Shown: positions 16,300-26,632, counted from the stretch's first letter. The stretch is DNA of 64,000 nt from Pseudoxanthomonas kalamensis DSM 18571 (GCF_010211745.1 NZ_PDWQ01000003.1:1-64000), one strand, 5' to 3'. Notes: generated by a model from the sequence alone, not told the origin. Numbers and translations: made by a program.

Positions 16300-19119
16300 C
16301 TACTGCGTTTCTATGTCATACAGGCTGTTGAACAGCAGCTTGTAGCCACCATGCATTTGGGTACGGAACGTGATGTCTGTGCTGAACAAGTACACTTGGC
16401 CCTTCCCGACAGGTGCCTGCGCGCCGATCACACCATTTTCCAGGTACTGCTGCCCCCATGCCCAGCCGCTGCGCAGGGGCTTGTTTGTATTGAATTTAAG
16501 CAAGGCGTTGGCTGGAGAGTTGCTGTTGATCTTGAATACGGGCGAGCGCGACATTTTTCCATCCGCGTAGTACAAATCCACCTCTTCGCCCAATCCCCAC
16601 GTTGCCGGGGCATTTGATGCGACGGTAGCTTTTAGGATGCTGCCGGGGATGTAGATTTCGGTGTTCTTCAACGCTTCCTTCTTTCCGTCGACATTCTTGA
16701 CTAGATAATCGGACAAGCCGATATCCAGGTAATAGGCCAGATTGGTCGAAGACCCTTCGGCAATCACTGTGCCGCCCTGTTCCATGAATTGTTTGAGTGA
16801 ATCTGCCGATTTCTCCGTCATTTCGCCTAGCCGGTCGCGAAACTTCACCGGCACGCGCGATTCATCCACAGGAGGGCCCCATGAAAATGACTCGCTTTTC
16901 CCGTCTCCTGCGCCCGGTAGGGGCAACTTGATATCGGAGGGCATGAGTACCACGTCAAACTTTGACCTGAGCTTACCGGCATCAATCTGCTGCGGAAACA
17001 GCACGGTATACTCAAAGCCGAATTCCTCCAGAATCTTGCGATTCCAGCCCGAGGGCATTGAACCTCCGTATTTGTCTACCAAGGCAATGCGAGGAGCCTT
17101 TACTGCAATGGTCGGCGATGGGCAGTCCATGCCTCTCACGTCCACACCAGTGGATGCGGCCAGATCCGCGATGCTGTCGGCCTTGGTTGCGGGCACCACG
17201 AAGCTGCCTGCATCAAGGCCGGAAGAGGTCGAAGTCAGGCGTGACACTGTTGCGCCTGCTGCCAGCAGTTTGTTTGCAAGCAGAAAGGAGTCATTCATCT
17301 TCGGAGAAAACACGTAACAGGCGCCGCTCCCGATCACCTTGCCAGGCTCTGCTACCTGCAATTCTCCATAGGGTAGTCGATGCGTTTTAGCCGTGAAGCC
17401 GTCAAGGACACGATCGAACTTCACGCCCATCTGATAAGCCAAGGTCCAGCCTGCGGAGTCATACGGTGCAATCGGTGGGCCTCCGGGATACTCGAAGTCA
17501 TTAGGGTGATTCTGAGGTTCGAACATGTCGAGTATGTGCGGCCGAAACGACTGCGCGGTTCGGACTATGTAGGAACCTGCCGGGTAGCTCTTTCCATTCA
17601 GGCTGAATGTCGCATCAGCCACTTCGACGCCTACGCCTGATTTGATAAGCGCGTTGAGGAATTTTTTCGCGGTATTGAAGTCCGCTTGGTCTGATGGAAT
17701 CACGTAAGCGCGTGGATCGCGTTGATCAGGCTCTTCCACCTGGTCATATTCTTCGATTGTCAGAGGCTTTGCCCGATAGCGTGTCATGGCGCTATCCGCG
17801 CCGCTTGCGGTTCTGTTCCTGTCGGCCATCATCGCCTTGAACGTATCCATGCGATTCGGATTGAAGGTCCATGTGTCCTTGCTTCCTTTTGAAATGGATT
17901 CCTGGCCCATGCGCCATATTCCAAGCAACAATTCATCCTTGTTTTTAGAAGCAAAATCCAATACTGCCCAGTTGGCAGTCAGGCTGTAGTCAATGGATTG
18001 GCGGAAATGCCACTTCTGGGGCCTGATTGGCAATGGCAGATCCGTGCTGGGTACCTGCTTGTCTGGCACGAAACCAATTTCGGTGGGGGTCGGGTTGCCC
18101 CAGATTTCGGTGAGCAGACCGATCATGTTGTGGAAATAGGGCGTCGTGCGCTGGCCGCCATTCCACCATGCCGAATAAAAGTGTCCGTTGCGAGCGATGG
18201 CGCCGCCCTTTCCTTCGGCTATGTAGCGCCCCATTATTGCAGCGCCAGTTTTCTCTAGGTCGTTAACTATTCCAGGATTGATGTTGTAGTTCACCGGATT
18301 GCGCCAAGGCGGAATTGCGATGACGGTACCGGTAGGTGAAGTTTGATGGTGGTTGTACATTATTTGGGGAAACCACTGAAGGTACAGAACCTTGCTCATG
18401 TTTGTGGTTTCATCTAGGGAGTTCATGTACGCATCGCGGTTGTTGTCATGCCCCGCCCAGTAATGATAAAGCGTGGGGATCGGGTCCAGGACGCGCTTTT
18501 CTTTTACCGGCTCGCGCATATACCAGTTACTGACCAACTCATGACCATCCGGATTTGCATGTACCAGCAAGACAATCGTATTGTCCAGGAAATAGCGCAT
18601 TTCCTCATCGTTGCGCGAGGCTATTTGATATATGGTTTCGATGAGCTGATGTGTTCCCACGGTCTCCGTGGAGTGCAGCCCGCCATCTATCCATACGATG
18701 GCCTTGCCTTCCTTGGCCAGCATCTTGGCCTGTTCTTCTGATACACCTTCTGCCCGTGCCAGCTTTTCAGATATCTGCCGGTACTTTTCCAGGTTCTTCA
18801 GATTCTCTGGTGATGAGGCAATCACCATGTACTGGCGACGGCCTTCTGAGGTGGGGCCAATATCTACAAGTTTTAGCCGATCAGACTCCGAGGTAATATT
18901 CTCGAAGAATTTTACGGTGTCTGTATAGTTGGTTAGCTGGTAGTCGTCACCAATATTGAATCCAAATACGGACTTCGGAGGAGAGATGCCTGTCGCAAGC
19001 AAAGGAAGCGGCATGGCGCTGCTGATAAGCAATGCCAGAGATATCGCAGCTTTCTGTTTTCCATGGCGCAGAATAAATCTGGATGGCGGCCGCCGTTGGG
19101 ATTTTTTCATTCTGCGCAT
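16300..19119 (-). CDS. Large secreted M14-family zinc carboxypeptidase
   Basis: 939-residue protein. Residues about 23-43 are a signal peptide/hydrophobic segment after a basic N-terminus. The M14 domain (about 55-400) has HxxE zinc ligands His149 and Glu152 in GGLHSTET, a candidate third zinc His in MYNHHQTSPTG (256/257) and a candidate catalytic Glu337 in GLLTEIWG. The C-terminal third (about 650-800) has a Rossmann-like glutamine-amidotransferase-type fold pattern (FDVVLMPSD, LKQFMEQGGTVIAEGSS), a known companion of large M14 enzymes. It probably trims peptides outside the cytoplasm for the co-oriented TonB receptor. The SD AAAGGA precedes the ATG at 19119. Alternative start: 19110. Confidence 0.88.
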   Translation of the reverse strand: MRRMKKSQRRPPSRFILRHGKQKAAISLALLISSAMPLPLLATGISPPKSVFGFNIGDDYQLTNYTDTVKFFENITSESDRLKLVDIGPTSEGRRQYMVIASSPENLKNLEKYRQISEKLARAEGVSEEQAKMLAKEGKAIVWIDGGLHSTETVGTHQLIETIYQIASRNDEEMRYFLDNTIVLLVHANPDGHELVSNWYMREPVKEKRVLDPIPTLYHYWAGHDNNRDAYMNSLDETTNMSKVLYLQWFPQIMYNHHQTSPTGTVIAIPPWRNPVNYNINPGIVNDLEKTGAAIMGRYIAEGKGGAIARNGHFYSAWWNGGQRTTPYFHNMIGLLTEIWGNPTPTEIGFVPDKQVPSTDLPLPIRPQKWHFRQSIDYSLTANWAVLDFASKNKDELLLGIWRMGQESISKGSKDTWTFNPNRMDTFKAMMADRNRTASGADSAMTRYRAKPLTIEEYDQVEEPDQRDPRAYVIPSDQADFNTAKKFLNALIKSGVGVEVADATFSLNGKSYPAGSYIVRTAQSFRPHILDMFEPQNHPNDFEYPGGPPIAPYDSAGWTLAYQMGVKFDRVLDGFTAKTHRLPYGELQVAEPGKVIGSGACYVFSPKMNDSFLLANKLLAAGATVSRLTSTSSGLDAGSFVVPATKADSIADLAASTGVDVRGMDCPSPTIAVKAPRIALVDKYGGSMPSGWNRKILEEFGFEYTVLFPQQIDAGKLRSKFDVVLMPSDIKLPLPGAGDGKSESFSWGPPVDESRVPVKFRDRLGEMTEKSADSLKQFMEQGGTVIAEGSSTNLAYYLDIGLSDYLVKNVDGKKEALKNTEIYIPGSILKATVASNAPATWGLGEEVDLYYADGKMSRSPVFKINSNSPANALLKFNTNKPLRSGWAWGQQYLENGVIGAQAPVGKGQVYLFSTDITFRTQMHGGYKLLFNSLYDIETQ

Positions 19120-19661
19120 GTTGTCATTATCCTTTGTAAATGAAAATTTGGTGGGTGTGGTTTTCTAGTGCAGGTCATCCTTGTTGCATAGATAGAATGT
19201 ACCTATGAATTACTCCATTTTTGTGATTCCTGTACATGGACTGCAAGTATCGAAGGTGGTGAATTCGACGCTATTCCTCTGATTCAATGTTCATCAGCTC
19301 TTCTCTAATGTGTGATTGGATTGCAGGCAACATAATGTTTGTCTTTTTGTGGTCTTTGGGCGTAAAGTCCCGACCGCGCGCATGATGAGCCGCGCACGGG
19401 GTTATTCATAATCCTGTTATTGCCACAAGCTTGACGGCGAGCGTTAATGAAACACTTCCCTGTGGCTTGCTTATCTTTTGCCGCACTGCGTCATTTAAGT
19501 CAAGATGTCGCGCTGGCAGATGAAAGATTTTTAATCTGGCGATCCATGTAATATATGTATTGATGCGGCAGGCATCACACTTTCTTTGTTTTCGAGTGCA
19601 ACTAGGATTCGACTATGGTGGAGAGCGGGTTCAACTCCGCCTTGGTTTCTGTCAAGACAGT
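19120..19661. other. A/T-rich intergenic region between the M14 operon and the cupin gene
   Basis: 542 nt with no convincing gene. It must hold the leftward promoter of the M14-TonB operon and the rightward promoter of the cupin gene. Base composition changes within it, from A/T-rich on the left to GC-rich core sequence on the right, so it is the probable right edge of the acquired segment. I found no direct repeat, tRNA or IS end that marks the junction. Confidence 0.5.
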
Positions 19662-20141
19662 ATGTCGGCACGAGCAGTCGAACTGATCACTTCGTTGCAA
19701 CTGCAAACGCATCCGGAAGGCGGCTGGTACCGGCGCGTGTACAGCGATGCCGAGCAGGTCTGCGTGAACGGCCTTCTGCGCCCGGCGCGTACGGCGATCC
19801 TGTACTTGCTGCGGGCCGGGGAATGCGGCCAGTGGCACCGAATCGATGCCGAGGAACGATGGGCCTGGCGCGAGGGCGCCGGGTTGGAACTGCTGCAGTT
19901 CGATCCGGCGAGAAAGGGAGCGGGCTTCTTGCAGCGCTTGCATCTGGCTCCGGACACGATGCACACGGTTCCGGCCGGTGCATGGCAGCTGGCGCGCCCG
20001 TTGGGCGAGTTCGTGCTGGTCGAATGCACGGTGACGCCCGGATTCGTCTGGGAGGGTTTTGAGCTGCTGGACCCGCAGGCACCGCTGACGGACTGGTTGC
20101 GCGAGCAGGAGACAGCTGAATCGAATCGATCCGGGGCTTGA
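19662..20141 (+). CDS. Cupin-fold protein, DUF985/cupin_5 family
   Basis: 159-residue cytoplasmic beta-barrel protein. It shows the family signature LQLQTHPEGGWYRRVYSD at the N-terminus, RTAILYLLRAGECGQWHRI in the middle and CTVTPGFVWEGFELL near the C-terminus; His and Glu residues of the cupin motif are present. I took the ATG at 19662 because the family begins just before the HPEGG motif; the in-frame extension to 19560 has no family counterpart. Function of this family is not established (sugar-epimerase-like fold). It is the first gene with core-like GC. Confidence 0.85.
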   Translation: MSARAVELITSLQLQTHPEGGWYRRVYSDAEQVCVNGLLRPARTAILYLLRAGECGQWHRIDAEERWAWREGAGLELLQFDPARKGAGFLQRLHLAPDTMHTVPAGAWQLARPLGEFVLVECTVTPGFVWEGFELLDPQAPLTDWLREQETAESNRSGA

Positions 20142-20229
20142 CCGCAGGCTGAACCCTGCGCGCGTTGTAGTGGCTGTCCGCAAGGCGGGGCGGAGATACT
20201 TGGCGGATTCGAACTGCAGAGAGTCCGAG

Positions 20230-21276
20230 ATGTCCACAAAGCCGTTGCTGCTGGTGATGCTGTTGTCTGTCGTCCTGCCGGCGCTGGCGCAGGATGGCGA
20301 ATCGCAGGTCGCTCCTGCGCCGGATGCGGCAACGGATGGCCCGGTGATCGACATGGACACGATCGTGGTCAGTGGCACGCAGCCGGGGCCGGGATTATGG
20401 AAGGTGTCCAAAGGGGATCATGTGCTGTGGATCCTCGGCACCGTTTCGCCACTGCCGGGCGGGATCGAATGGAAGTCCGACGAGGTCCGCGCGGTGCTCG
20501 AGCAGGCCGACCAGATATTGGCTTCTCCCGGTGTGTCTTTCGGTGCGGACATCGGCTTCTTTCGCGGCCTGATGCTGGCACCTTCGGCGATGAAGGCGAT
20601 GAAGAATCCCGGGGGCGAGACCTTGCAGGAATTGCTGCCGGCGGAAACCTATGCACGCTGGGCGGCGCTGAAGCAGCGTTACATCGGCAAGGATCGCGGG
20701 ATCGAGAAGAAGCGGCCGTTCATCGCCGCCGAAGAGTTGTACGGGAAGGCGGTAAAGCGTTCCGGGCTGGGCGGTCGCGTGATTTCGTCGGTGATCGACG
20801 ACGTGCTCAAGCGCAGGAAGATGGAATACACGACGACCGTACTCAAGATCTCTGTCGAAGACCCCAGGCAGGCGATTGCCGACTTCCGTCAGGAACAATC
20901 CACGGAGCGGGAGGTGGCGTGCATGTCGGAGGTGCTGGACACGGTCGAACGCGATCTGCCGAAGGTGATCGCGCGCGCCAATGCCTGGGCGAGCGGCGAC
21001 CTGCAGGCGCTGGGCGAGTTGCCGCTGACGGAACGCAAGTCGTGCTGGGCGGCCTGGGCCGAGTCCGAGACGATGCGCAAGCGCGGCATCGGCAATGTGG
21101 CGGAGCAGGTGAAGGCACACTGGCTGGGGATCGCGGAAAAGGCGCTGGCGGAGAATCACAGCACGTTCGCGATGTTGCCGATATCGCGGCTGCTCGCGGC
21201 GGACGGCTATCTGGCCGATCTGGCGGCCAAAGGCTATGCGGTCGAAGCGCCGTACGGGGTGCCGGAGTTCGACTGA
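20230..21276 (+). CDS. TraB/GumN-family protein, secreted
   Basis: 348-residue protein with a signal peptide (residues 1-20, cleaved at ALA-Q) and the TraB/GumN motif GTVSPLPGGIEW (about residues 73-84), which in this family replaces the canonical GTxH. The Tiki/TraB/GumN fold is metal-dependent and peptidase-like; here the usual His is missing (GTVSP), so activity is doubtful. A long helical middle and C-terminal FAMLPISRLLAADGYLADL match family endings. The start at 20230 gives a good signal peptide; an upstream ATG adds 20 residues without one. Its stop lies 1 nt from that of convergent dxs. Confidence 0.8.
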   Translation: MSTKPLLLVMLLSVVLPALAQDGESQVAPAPDAATDGPVIDMDTIVVSGTQPGPGLWKVSKGDHVLWILGTVSPLPGGIEWKSDEVRAVLEQADQILASPGVSFGADIGFFRGLMLAPSAMKAMKNPGGETLQELLPAETYARWAALKQRYIGKDRGIEKKRPFIAAEELYGKAVKRSGLGGRVISSVIDDVLKRRKMEYTTTVLKISVEDPRQAIADFRQEQSTEREVACMSEVLDTVERDLPKVIARANAWASGDLQALGELPLTERKSCWAAWAESETMRKRGIGNVAEQVKAHWLGIAEKALAENHSTFAMLPISRLLAADGYLADLAAKGYAVEAPYGVPEFD

Positions 21277-21277
21277 A

Positions 21278-23188
21278 TCAGCCGGCGACGCTGCGCGCGC
21301 CGTCGGCGGCAGGCAGCAGGTCCGGCCAGCGCTGCACGACCGAAGCGCGGATGCCGGCGGCGTCGATGCGGGCTTCGGCCAGCAAGTCCTCGCGGCTGGC
21401 ATGGTGCTGGAAGGCGTCGGGCAGGCCCAGGTGCAGCACCGGCAGGCGGACGCCTTCGGCATTGAGCAGTTCGGCCACGCCGGAACCCGCACCGCCGGCG
21501 ACCACGTTGTCCTCGACGGTGACGAAGCCGGCATGGGTCCGGGCCAGTTCCAGCAACAGGTCGCGGTCCAGCGGCTTGACGAAGCGCATGTTGACCACGG
21601 TCAGTCCCAGTTCGTGGCCGACCTGTTCCGCGGCGGCCACGGTGGCGCCGAAAGCAAGCAGGGCGACGCCGCTGCCGTGCCGGCGCAGTTGCGCCTTGCC
21701 GACGGGCAACGTGTCCAGCGTCGCTTCGACGGCCGCGCCGGGGCCAGTGCCGCGCGGATAGCGCACCGCGGCCGGACCGATGTGGCGCAGACCGGTGCTG
21801 AGCATCTGCCGGCATTCGTTCTCGTCGGCCGGGGCCATCACCAGCATGTTGGGCACGCAGCGCAGGTAGCTGAGGTCGAGATTGCCGGCGTGGGTGGCGC
21901 CGTCCGGGCCGACCACGCCGCCGCGATCGATGGCGAACAGCACGTCCAGGTCCTGGATGGCGACGTCGTGCACCAGCTGGTCGTAGCCGCGCTGCAGGAA
22001 GGTGGAGTAAATGGCCACGACCGGCTTGGCGCCTTCGCAGGCCATGCCGGCGGCCAGGGTGACCGCATGCTGTTCGGCAATCGCCACGTCGTAGTAGCGC
22101 TGCGGGTATTCCTTCGAGAAGCGCACCAGGCCCGAGCCTTCGCGCATGGCCGGGGTAATGCCCAGCAGCTTCGGTTCGGCGGCGGCCATGTCGCACAGCC
22201 AGTCGCCGAACACGTCGGTGTAGGTGGGCTTCTTCGCCCCGGCCTTGCCGACCACGCCCTTGGCCGGGTCGAACGGGCCGACCGCGTGGTAGCCGATCTG
22301 GTCGCCTTCGGCCAGTTCGTAGCCCTTGCCCTTAGTGGTCAGGATGTGCAGCAACTGCGGGCCCTTGAGCGTCTTCAGCGTCTTCAGCGCGGCGACCAAC
22401 GCCTCGACGTCGTGGCCGTCGATCGGGCCGGTGTAGTGGAAACCCATCTGCTCGAACAGCGTGGACGGCACGAACATGCCCTTCCAGTGCTCTTCCCAGC
22501 GGCGCATGAAGCGTGCCGGCGGCTTCTTCTTGTCGCCCAGCAGCTTCTTGCCGCCTTCGCGCAGCGCGTTCAGTGTGCGGCTGCTGCTCAGACGTCCTAG
22601 CATCTTGGTCAGGCCGCCGACGTTTTCGGAAATCGACATCTGGTTGTCGTTGAGGACGACCAGCAGGTTCGGCTCCGGCTCCATGCCGCCGGCGTGGTTC
22701 AGCGCCTCGAAGGCCATGCCGGCGGTCATCGCGCCGTCGCCGATCACCGCCACCACGTTGCGCTCGTCGCCGTTCTGCGCCAGCGCTACGGCCATGCCGA
22801 GTGCGGCGGAGATCGAGGTGGAGGAGTGGCCGACGCCGAAGGTGTCGTATTCGCTTTCCTCGCGCTTCGGGAACGGTGCCACGCCATCCTTCTGCTTGAC
22901 CGTGTGGATGCTGTCGCGGCGGCCAGTCAGGATCTTGTGCGGATAGGTCTGGTGGCCGACATCCCAGACCAGGCGGTCGCGCGGGGTGTCGTACAGGTAG
23001 TGCAGGGCCACGGTCAGCTCGATCACGCCCAGCCCGGCGCCGAAGTGGCCACCACTGCGGCCGACCGACTCGATCAGGTAGCCGCGCAGTTCCTCGGCGA
23101 TGGCTGGCAGCTCGGCTTCGTCGAACTGGCGCAGGTCGACCGGCGTCTGGATGCGGAACAGTCGGGGGTAGCGGGAGGAGTCGATCAT
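21278..23188 (-). CDS. dxs: 1-deoxy-D-xylulose-5-phosphate synthase
   Basis: 636-residue thiamine-diphosphate enzyme of the MEP isoprenoid pathway, condensing pyruvate and glyceraldehyde-3-phosphate in the cytoplasm. The TPP motif is [18 protein letters not shown] (about residues 145-162) with [12 protein letters not shown]. The transketolase pyrimidine domain has [15 protein letters not shown] and the signature [16 protein letters not shown]. The length is normal for Dxs (about 620-640). I chose [11 protein letters not shown] as start; an earlier codon adds nine residues. It is monocistronic here: the usual ispA/xseB neighbours are absent. Confidence 0.95.
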   Translation of the reverse strand: MIDSSRYPRLFRIQTPVDLRQFDEAELPAIAEELRGYLIESVGRSGGHFGAGLGVIELTVALHYLYDTPRDRLVWDVGHQTYPHKILTGRRDSIHTVKQKDGVAPFPKREESEYDTFGVGHSSTSISAALGMAVALAQNGDERNVVAVIGDGAMTAGMAFEALNHAGGMEPEPNLLVVLNDNQMSISENVGGLTKMLGRLSSSRTLNALREGGKKLLGDKKKPPARFMRRWEEHWKGMFVPSTLFEQMGFHYTGPIDGHDVEALVAALKTLKTLKGPQLLHILTTKGKGYELAEGDQIGYHAVGPFDPAKGVVGKAGAKKPTYTDVFGDWLCDMAAAEPKLLGITPAMREGSGLVRFSKEYPQRYYDVAIAEQHAVTLAAGMACEGAKPVVAIYSTFLQRGYDQLVHDVAIQDLDVLFAIDRGGVVGPDGATHAGNLDLSYLRCVPNMLVMAPADENECRQMLSTGLRHIGPAAVRYPRGTGPGAAVEATLDTLPVGKAQLRRHGSGVALLAFGATVAAAEQVGHELGLTVVNMRFVKPLDRDLLLELARTHAGFVTVEDNVVAGGAGSGVAELLNAEGVRLPVLHLGLPDAFQHHASREDLLAEARIDAAGIRASVVQRWPDLLPAADGARSVAG

Positions 23189-23345
23189 CGGGCTGCAACG
23201 GGTCTGGCCCGCCATTTTCCCCCTCTTGCATGAAGCGGGGCAAGCAAACCGGTGAAGTCGGGGCGAAGCCGGCCGGGCCGCGGATTGGTCGACATCGGTG
23301 CTGGCGGCGGCTGCGCGCCGGGATGGCTCGGCCGGAGTCGGTGAT

Positions 23346-24005
23346 TCAGACCGCCGACCGCCTGCGGTTTCTGGGCAGGTGGGCCTTCAGGAAGGCCATC
23401 TGGTCGGCGAGGATGTTGCGGTTGGACAGGATCAGGTGCTCGATCCAGCTGGGCCGGTACGGCACAGCCAGCAGCGGCATGTTGGCCTGCTGCGGGGTGC
23501 GGTTGCTCTTGCGCGAATTGCAGTGGAAGCAGGCGCTGACCACGTTCTCCCAGACGTCGCGGCCGCCCTTGGACAGCGGCATCACGTGGTCGCGGGTCAG
23601 GTGAGGGCGGCTGAACTCGTTGCCGCAGTACAGGCACAGATGGGCGTCGCGGGCGAACAGCGCGGTATTGGTCAGCGCCGGGGTCGGCGACAGCGCCGAA
23701 CTGCGCGCACTGCCGCGCGAGGCGACGATCGGGTGCAGCTCGATGATGCTTTGCTCGCCGCTGAGGCGGTTGATTCCGCCATGCACGCGCAGGCAGGGTT
23801 CGCCGAGGGTCCAGGCCACCGCGTCGCGGGCGTACAGGCAGGTCGCGTCCTGCCAGTTGATCCAGTCGAGCACGCGCCCGTGCGCATCCAGCGACAGCAG
23901 CCTGACGCTGGGAGGGCGGCGATGCAGGGAGGAAAAGGAGACCGTGGCCGGGGATTGCGCGCCTCCGGCGTGGACCGACTGAAGCTGAGCTGTGTCTGCC
24001 TCCAT
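23346..24005 (-). CDS. HNH endonuclease-domain protein
   Basis: 219-residue protein. Residues about 120-180 hold a complete HNH nuclease: [21 protein letters not shown] (His-Asp pair) and [18 protein letters not shown], with two CxxC zinc ribs. The N-terminal 110 residues contain [20 protein letters not shown], a module found in the HNH proteins encoded by many Gram-negative chromosomes outside phages. Function unknown; such solitary proteins are not linked to a methylase here, so restriction is unlikely. It has its own transcription unit between dxs and the acyl-CoA dehydrogenase. Confidence 0.85.
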   Translation of the reverse strand: MEADTAQLQSVHAGGAQSPATVSFSSLHRRPPSVRLLSLDAHGRVLDWINWQDATCLYARDAVAWTLGEPCLRVHGGINRLSGEQSIIELHPIVASRGSARSSALSPTPALTNTALFARDAHLCLYCGNEFSRPHLTRDHVMPLSKGGRDVWENVVSACFHCNSRKSNRTPQQANMPLLAVPYRPSWIEHLILSNRNILADQMAFLKAHLPRNRRRSAV

Positions 24006-24114
24006 CGGGGAGACAGGTTATACCCAAATTCTTGCAGTTTGTGAACGAAATGGGCGGCGATGCGTCGGAGACCGGCAACGACGGCCGGTTTGCCAGCCGT
24101 CGCGGGCGGGGAAC

Positions 24115-25905
24115 TCAGTCCCCGAAACGTTCCTCGGCCATCGCCATCAGCGGTTCGGCGCCGGCTTCGATCACCGCCTTGTGCGCCAGCGTGCGCGGCA
24201 GCATGCGCGCGTAGTAGAAGCGCGCGGTTTCCAGCTTGGACTGCCTGAAGGCCTCGCCCTGCGCCGACGCATTGGCCGCGGCGACGCTGCGCGCCCACCA
24301 GTAGGCCAGCACCACGTAGCCGGAGTAGAACAGGTAGTCGGTGCTGGCGGCGCCGATTTCCTCGGGGTTGTTCGCCGCACGCTGCAGGATGCCGGTGGTC
24401 AGGGCGGACCATTCAGCGGCCTTGGCTTGCAGCGGCGCGATGAACTCGGCCAGCGCCGGGTCGCCTTCGTGCGCTTTGGCGAACTCCTCGATCAGGCCGA
24501 GGAACAGCTTGAGGCCGGCGCCCTGGGTCGAGGCGGTCTTGCGCCCGATCAGGTCGAGCGACTGGATGCCGGTGGTGCCTTCGTACAACGTGGTGATGCG
24601 CGCATCACGTGCCAGCTGCTCGATGCCGTGCTCGTGGATGTAGCCGTGCCCGCCGAAGCACTGGACCGCGTTGTAGGTGTTCTCGATGCTCCACTCGGTC
24701 TGGCAGCCCTTCGAGATCGGGGTCAGGAAGCTGACCAGGGTTTCCGCGCGCTCGCGTTCGGCCGGGTCCGGCGAGTGGTGGGCCACGTCCAGCAGCGAAT
24801 AGGCGTGCAGCGAAAGCAGGCGACCGCCTTCCACCAGCGATTTCTGCGCCAGCAGCATGCGGCGCACGTCGGGGTGGACGATGATCGGGTCGGCGGGTTT
24901 TTCCGGCAGCTTCGGTCCGGACAGCGAGCGCGTCTGCAGGCGTTCGCGCGCATAGCGCAGCGCGTTCTGGTAGGCGCGTTCGCTCAGCCCCAGTCCCTGC
25001 ACGCCGACGCCCAGACGCGCCGAGTTCATCATCACGAACATCGCCTGCAGGCCTTTGTGCGGCTCGCCGACCAGCCAGCCCTGGGCGCCGTCGAAGTTCA
25101 TCACGCAGGTGGCCGAGCCATGGATGCCCATCTTGTGCTCGATGGCGCCGCAGCGCAGCGCGTTGCGTTCGCCCATCGCGCCGTCCTTGCCGACCTTGAA
25201 CTTGGGGGTCACGAACAGCGAGATGCCTTTCGGCCCGGGTGGCGCGTCCGGCAACCGTGCCAGCACCAGGTGGACGATGTTCGGTACCAGGTCGTGCTCG
25301 CCGGCGGTGATGAAGATCTTGGTGCCGGTGATCGAATGACTGCCGTCGGCGTTGGGTTCGGCACGCGTCTTCAGCAGGCCCAGGTCAGTGCCGGCGTGCG
25401 GCTCGGTCAGGCACATGGTGCCGGTCCAGCGGCCATCGACCAGCGGTTTCAGGAATACCTCCTTCTGCCAGTCCTGGCCGTAGCGCTTGAGCGCCTCGAC
25501 CGCGCCGTGAGAGAGCATCGGGAAATTGCCCCAAGCCAGGTTGGCCGCATCGACCATTTCGGTCAGCACCCCGCCCAGTACCATCGGCATGCCCATGCCA
25601 CCGTATTCGGGTTCGTCGGTCAGCCCGGTCCAGCCGCCTTCCACGAACTGGTCGAAAGCCTGCTTGAAGCCCGGTGGCGGGGTGACGTCGCCGCTGTCCT
25701 TGTCGTACTTGCAGCCGATGTCGTCGCCGACCGCGTTGAGCGGGGCCAGCACCGTTTCGTTGAAGCGCGCCGCCTCGTCGAGGATCGCATCGACGACATC
25801 GCGACTGGCCTCGGAAAAACCGAGTTCGGCGAACTGCTTTTCGACGCCCAGCACGTCGTACAGGGCGAAGCGGAGGTCGGTCAACGGGGCTTTGTAGGTG
25901 CTCAT
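24115..25905 (-). CDS. Acyl-CoA dehydrogenase (DmdC/large ACAD family)
   Basis: 596-residue FAD enzyme oxidising an acyl-CoA to the 2-enoyl-CoA, passing electrons to ETF. Residues 1-40 are the extra N-terminal segment of this subgroup; CLTEPHAGTDLGLLKTRA and SITGTKIFITAGEHD are the middle-domain flavin loops; VQCFGGHGYIHEHGIEQLARDARI is the C-terminal-domain signature. The final ~120 residues form the extra domain typical of the ~600-residue class that includes methylmercaptopropionyl-CoA and long-chain enzymes. The substrate is not determined. The gene is alone, with no hydratase or thiolase nearby. Confidence 0.93.
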   Translation of the reverse strand: MSTYKAPLTDLRFALYDVLGVEKQFAELGFSEASRDVVDAILDEAARFNETVLAPLNAVGDDIGCKYDKDSGDVTPPPGFKQAFDQFVEGGWTGLTDEPEYGGMGMPMVLGGVLTEMVDAANLAWGNFPMLSHGAVEALKRYGQDWQKEVFLKPLVDGRWTGTMCLTEPHAGTDLGLLKTRAEPNADGSHSITGTKIFITAGEHDLVPNIVHLVLARLPDAPPGPKGISLFVTPKFKVGKDGAMGERNALRCGAIEHKMGIHGSATCVMNFDGAQGWLVGEPHKGLQAMFVMMNSARLGVGVQGLGLSERAYQNALRYARERLQTRSLSGPKLPEKPADPIIVHPDVRRMLLAQKSLVEGGRLLSLHAYSLLDVAHHSPDPAERERAETLVSFLTPISKGCQTEWSIENTYNAVQCFGGHGYIHEHGIEQLARDARITTLYEGTTGIQSLDLIGRKTASTQGAGLKLFLGLIEEFAKAHEGDPALAEFIAPLQAKAAEWSALTTGILQRAANNPEEIGAASTDYLFYSGYVVLAYWWARSVAAANASAQGEAFRQSKLETARFYYARMLPRTLAHKAVIEAGAEPLMAMAEERFGD

Positions 25906-26021
25906 CAGTGGTGTTTCCCGTGGGTTCGGAATTCGAGATGGCGAACGCGCGGCGTCCGCGACACCATTAGCATACTACGGCGTATGGTGTGGCGGTGTTG
26001 CGCTGCCGCAAGCGGGAGGGT

Positions 26022-26498
26022 TCAGCGCAGGACGCCGTCCAGGCCGGGAGCCGGATTCAGGGTATTGCGGGCATCGACCTCGAACTCGCGCGACTTGGCG
26101 TCTTCGGGCGTAGCGCTCAGGGTACCGGCCAGCGCGTAGCCCAGCGGCCTGCGGCCGGCCAGCGCATCGGCCACGGCGATCCGGCCCGCCGAGGTCGGAG
26201 TGAACGCCAGACTGGTCACGTCGGCCGATTCCGGGCCGATCGAGATGGCGGGGGAGCCCTGCAGGCGTCCGGCGTCCTGGCCTCCGGCCGACACCGCCAG
26301 GTCCAGGCTGTCGAAACGCATCGGGATGCTGCTGTAGTTCTGCAGGCGCAGATCCAGCTTCCAGCTGCCGTCGGCGTTGACCGTCAGTTGCTGGATGCTG
26401 ACCGCCGGCGGCGACACCCGACGCACCGGGCCGCCGCTGCAGGCGGTCAGGGCCAGTCCGAGCAACAGGAAGGAGACGATCAGTCCGCGTCGCTGCAT
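26022..26498 (-). CDS. LEA-type-2-like lipoprotein
   Basis: 158-residue lipoprotein with lipobox LALTAC (Cys about 20) followed by Ser, which favours outer-membrane sorting. The mature part is one WHy/LEA-14-like beta domain: VSIQQLTVNADGSWKLDLRL, NYSSIPMRFDSLDLAV and TSLAFTPTSAGRIAVADAL. Its role is unknown; such domains bind partner proteins or small ligands and are annotated as desiccation-related. It is a single gene between the acyl-CoA dehydrogenase and the tRNA. Confidence 0.8.
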   Translation of the reverse strand: MQRRGLIVSFLLLGLALTACSGGPVRRVSPPAVSIQQLTVNADGSWKLDLRLQNYSSIPMRFDSLDLAVSAGGQDAGRLQGSPAISIGPESADVTSLAFTPTSAGRIAVADALAGRRPLGYALAGTLSATPEDAKSREFEVDARNTLNPAPGLDGVLR

Positions 26499-26586
26499 GT
26501 TTCCGCTTCCGAGGATGGCAAGGCGGCTAGGGTACTACGGGGTCCATCGGCCGGAGCCGGCGAACTGTGGCAAGCGGGCGGCGCAC

Positions 26587-26612
26587 GAAAAAGCCCGCGG
26601 CAGGCGCGGGCT
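26587..26612 (-). terminator. Terminator of tRNA-Phe
   Basis: An 8-bp stem AGCCCGCG/CGCGGGCT with a CCTGC loop (minus-strand sequence) is followed by TTTTTC, 20 nt past the tRNA 3' end. Confidence 0.8.
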
Positions 26613-26632
26613 TCGCAAGCGATTGATCGATA

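Noticed and set aside
19600-19660. tRNA/tmRNA-like T-arm (GGGTTCAACTCC) before the cupin gene
   Set aside because: No 5-bp T-stem, no acceptor stem and no CCA end; does not fold as a tRNA.
23992-26139. 715-codon rightward frame opposite the acyl-CoA dehydrogenase
   Set aside because: Shadow frame; the minus-strand gene has complete family signatures.
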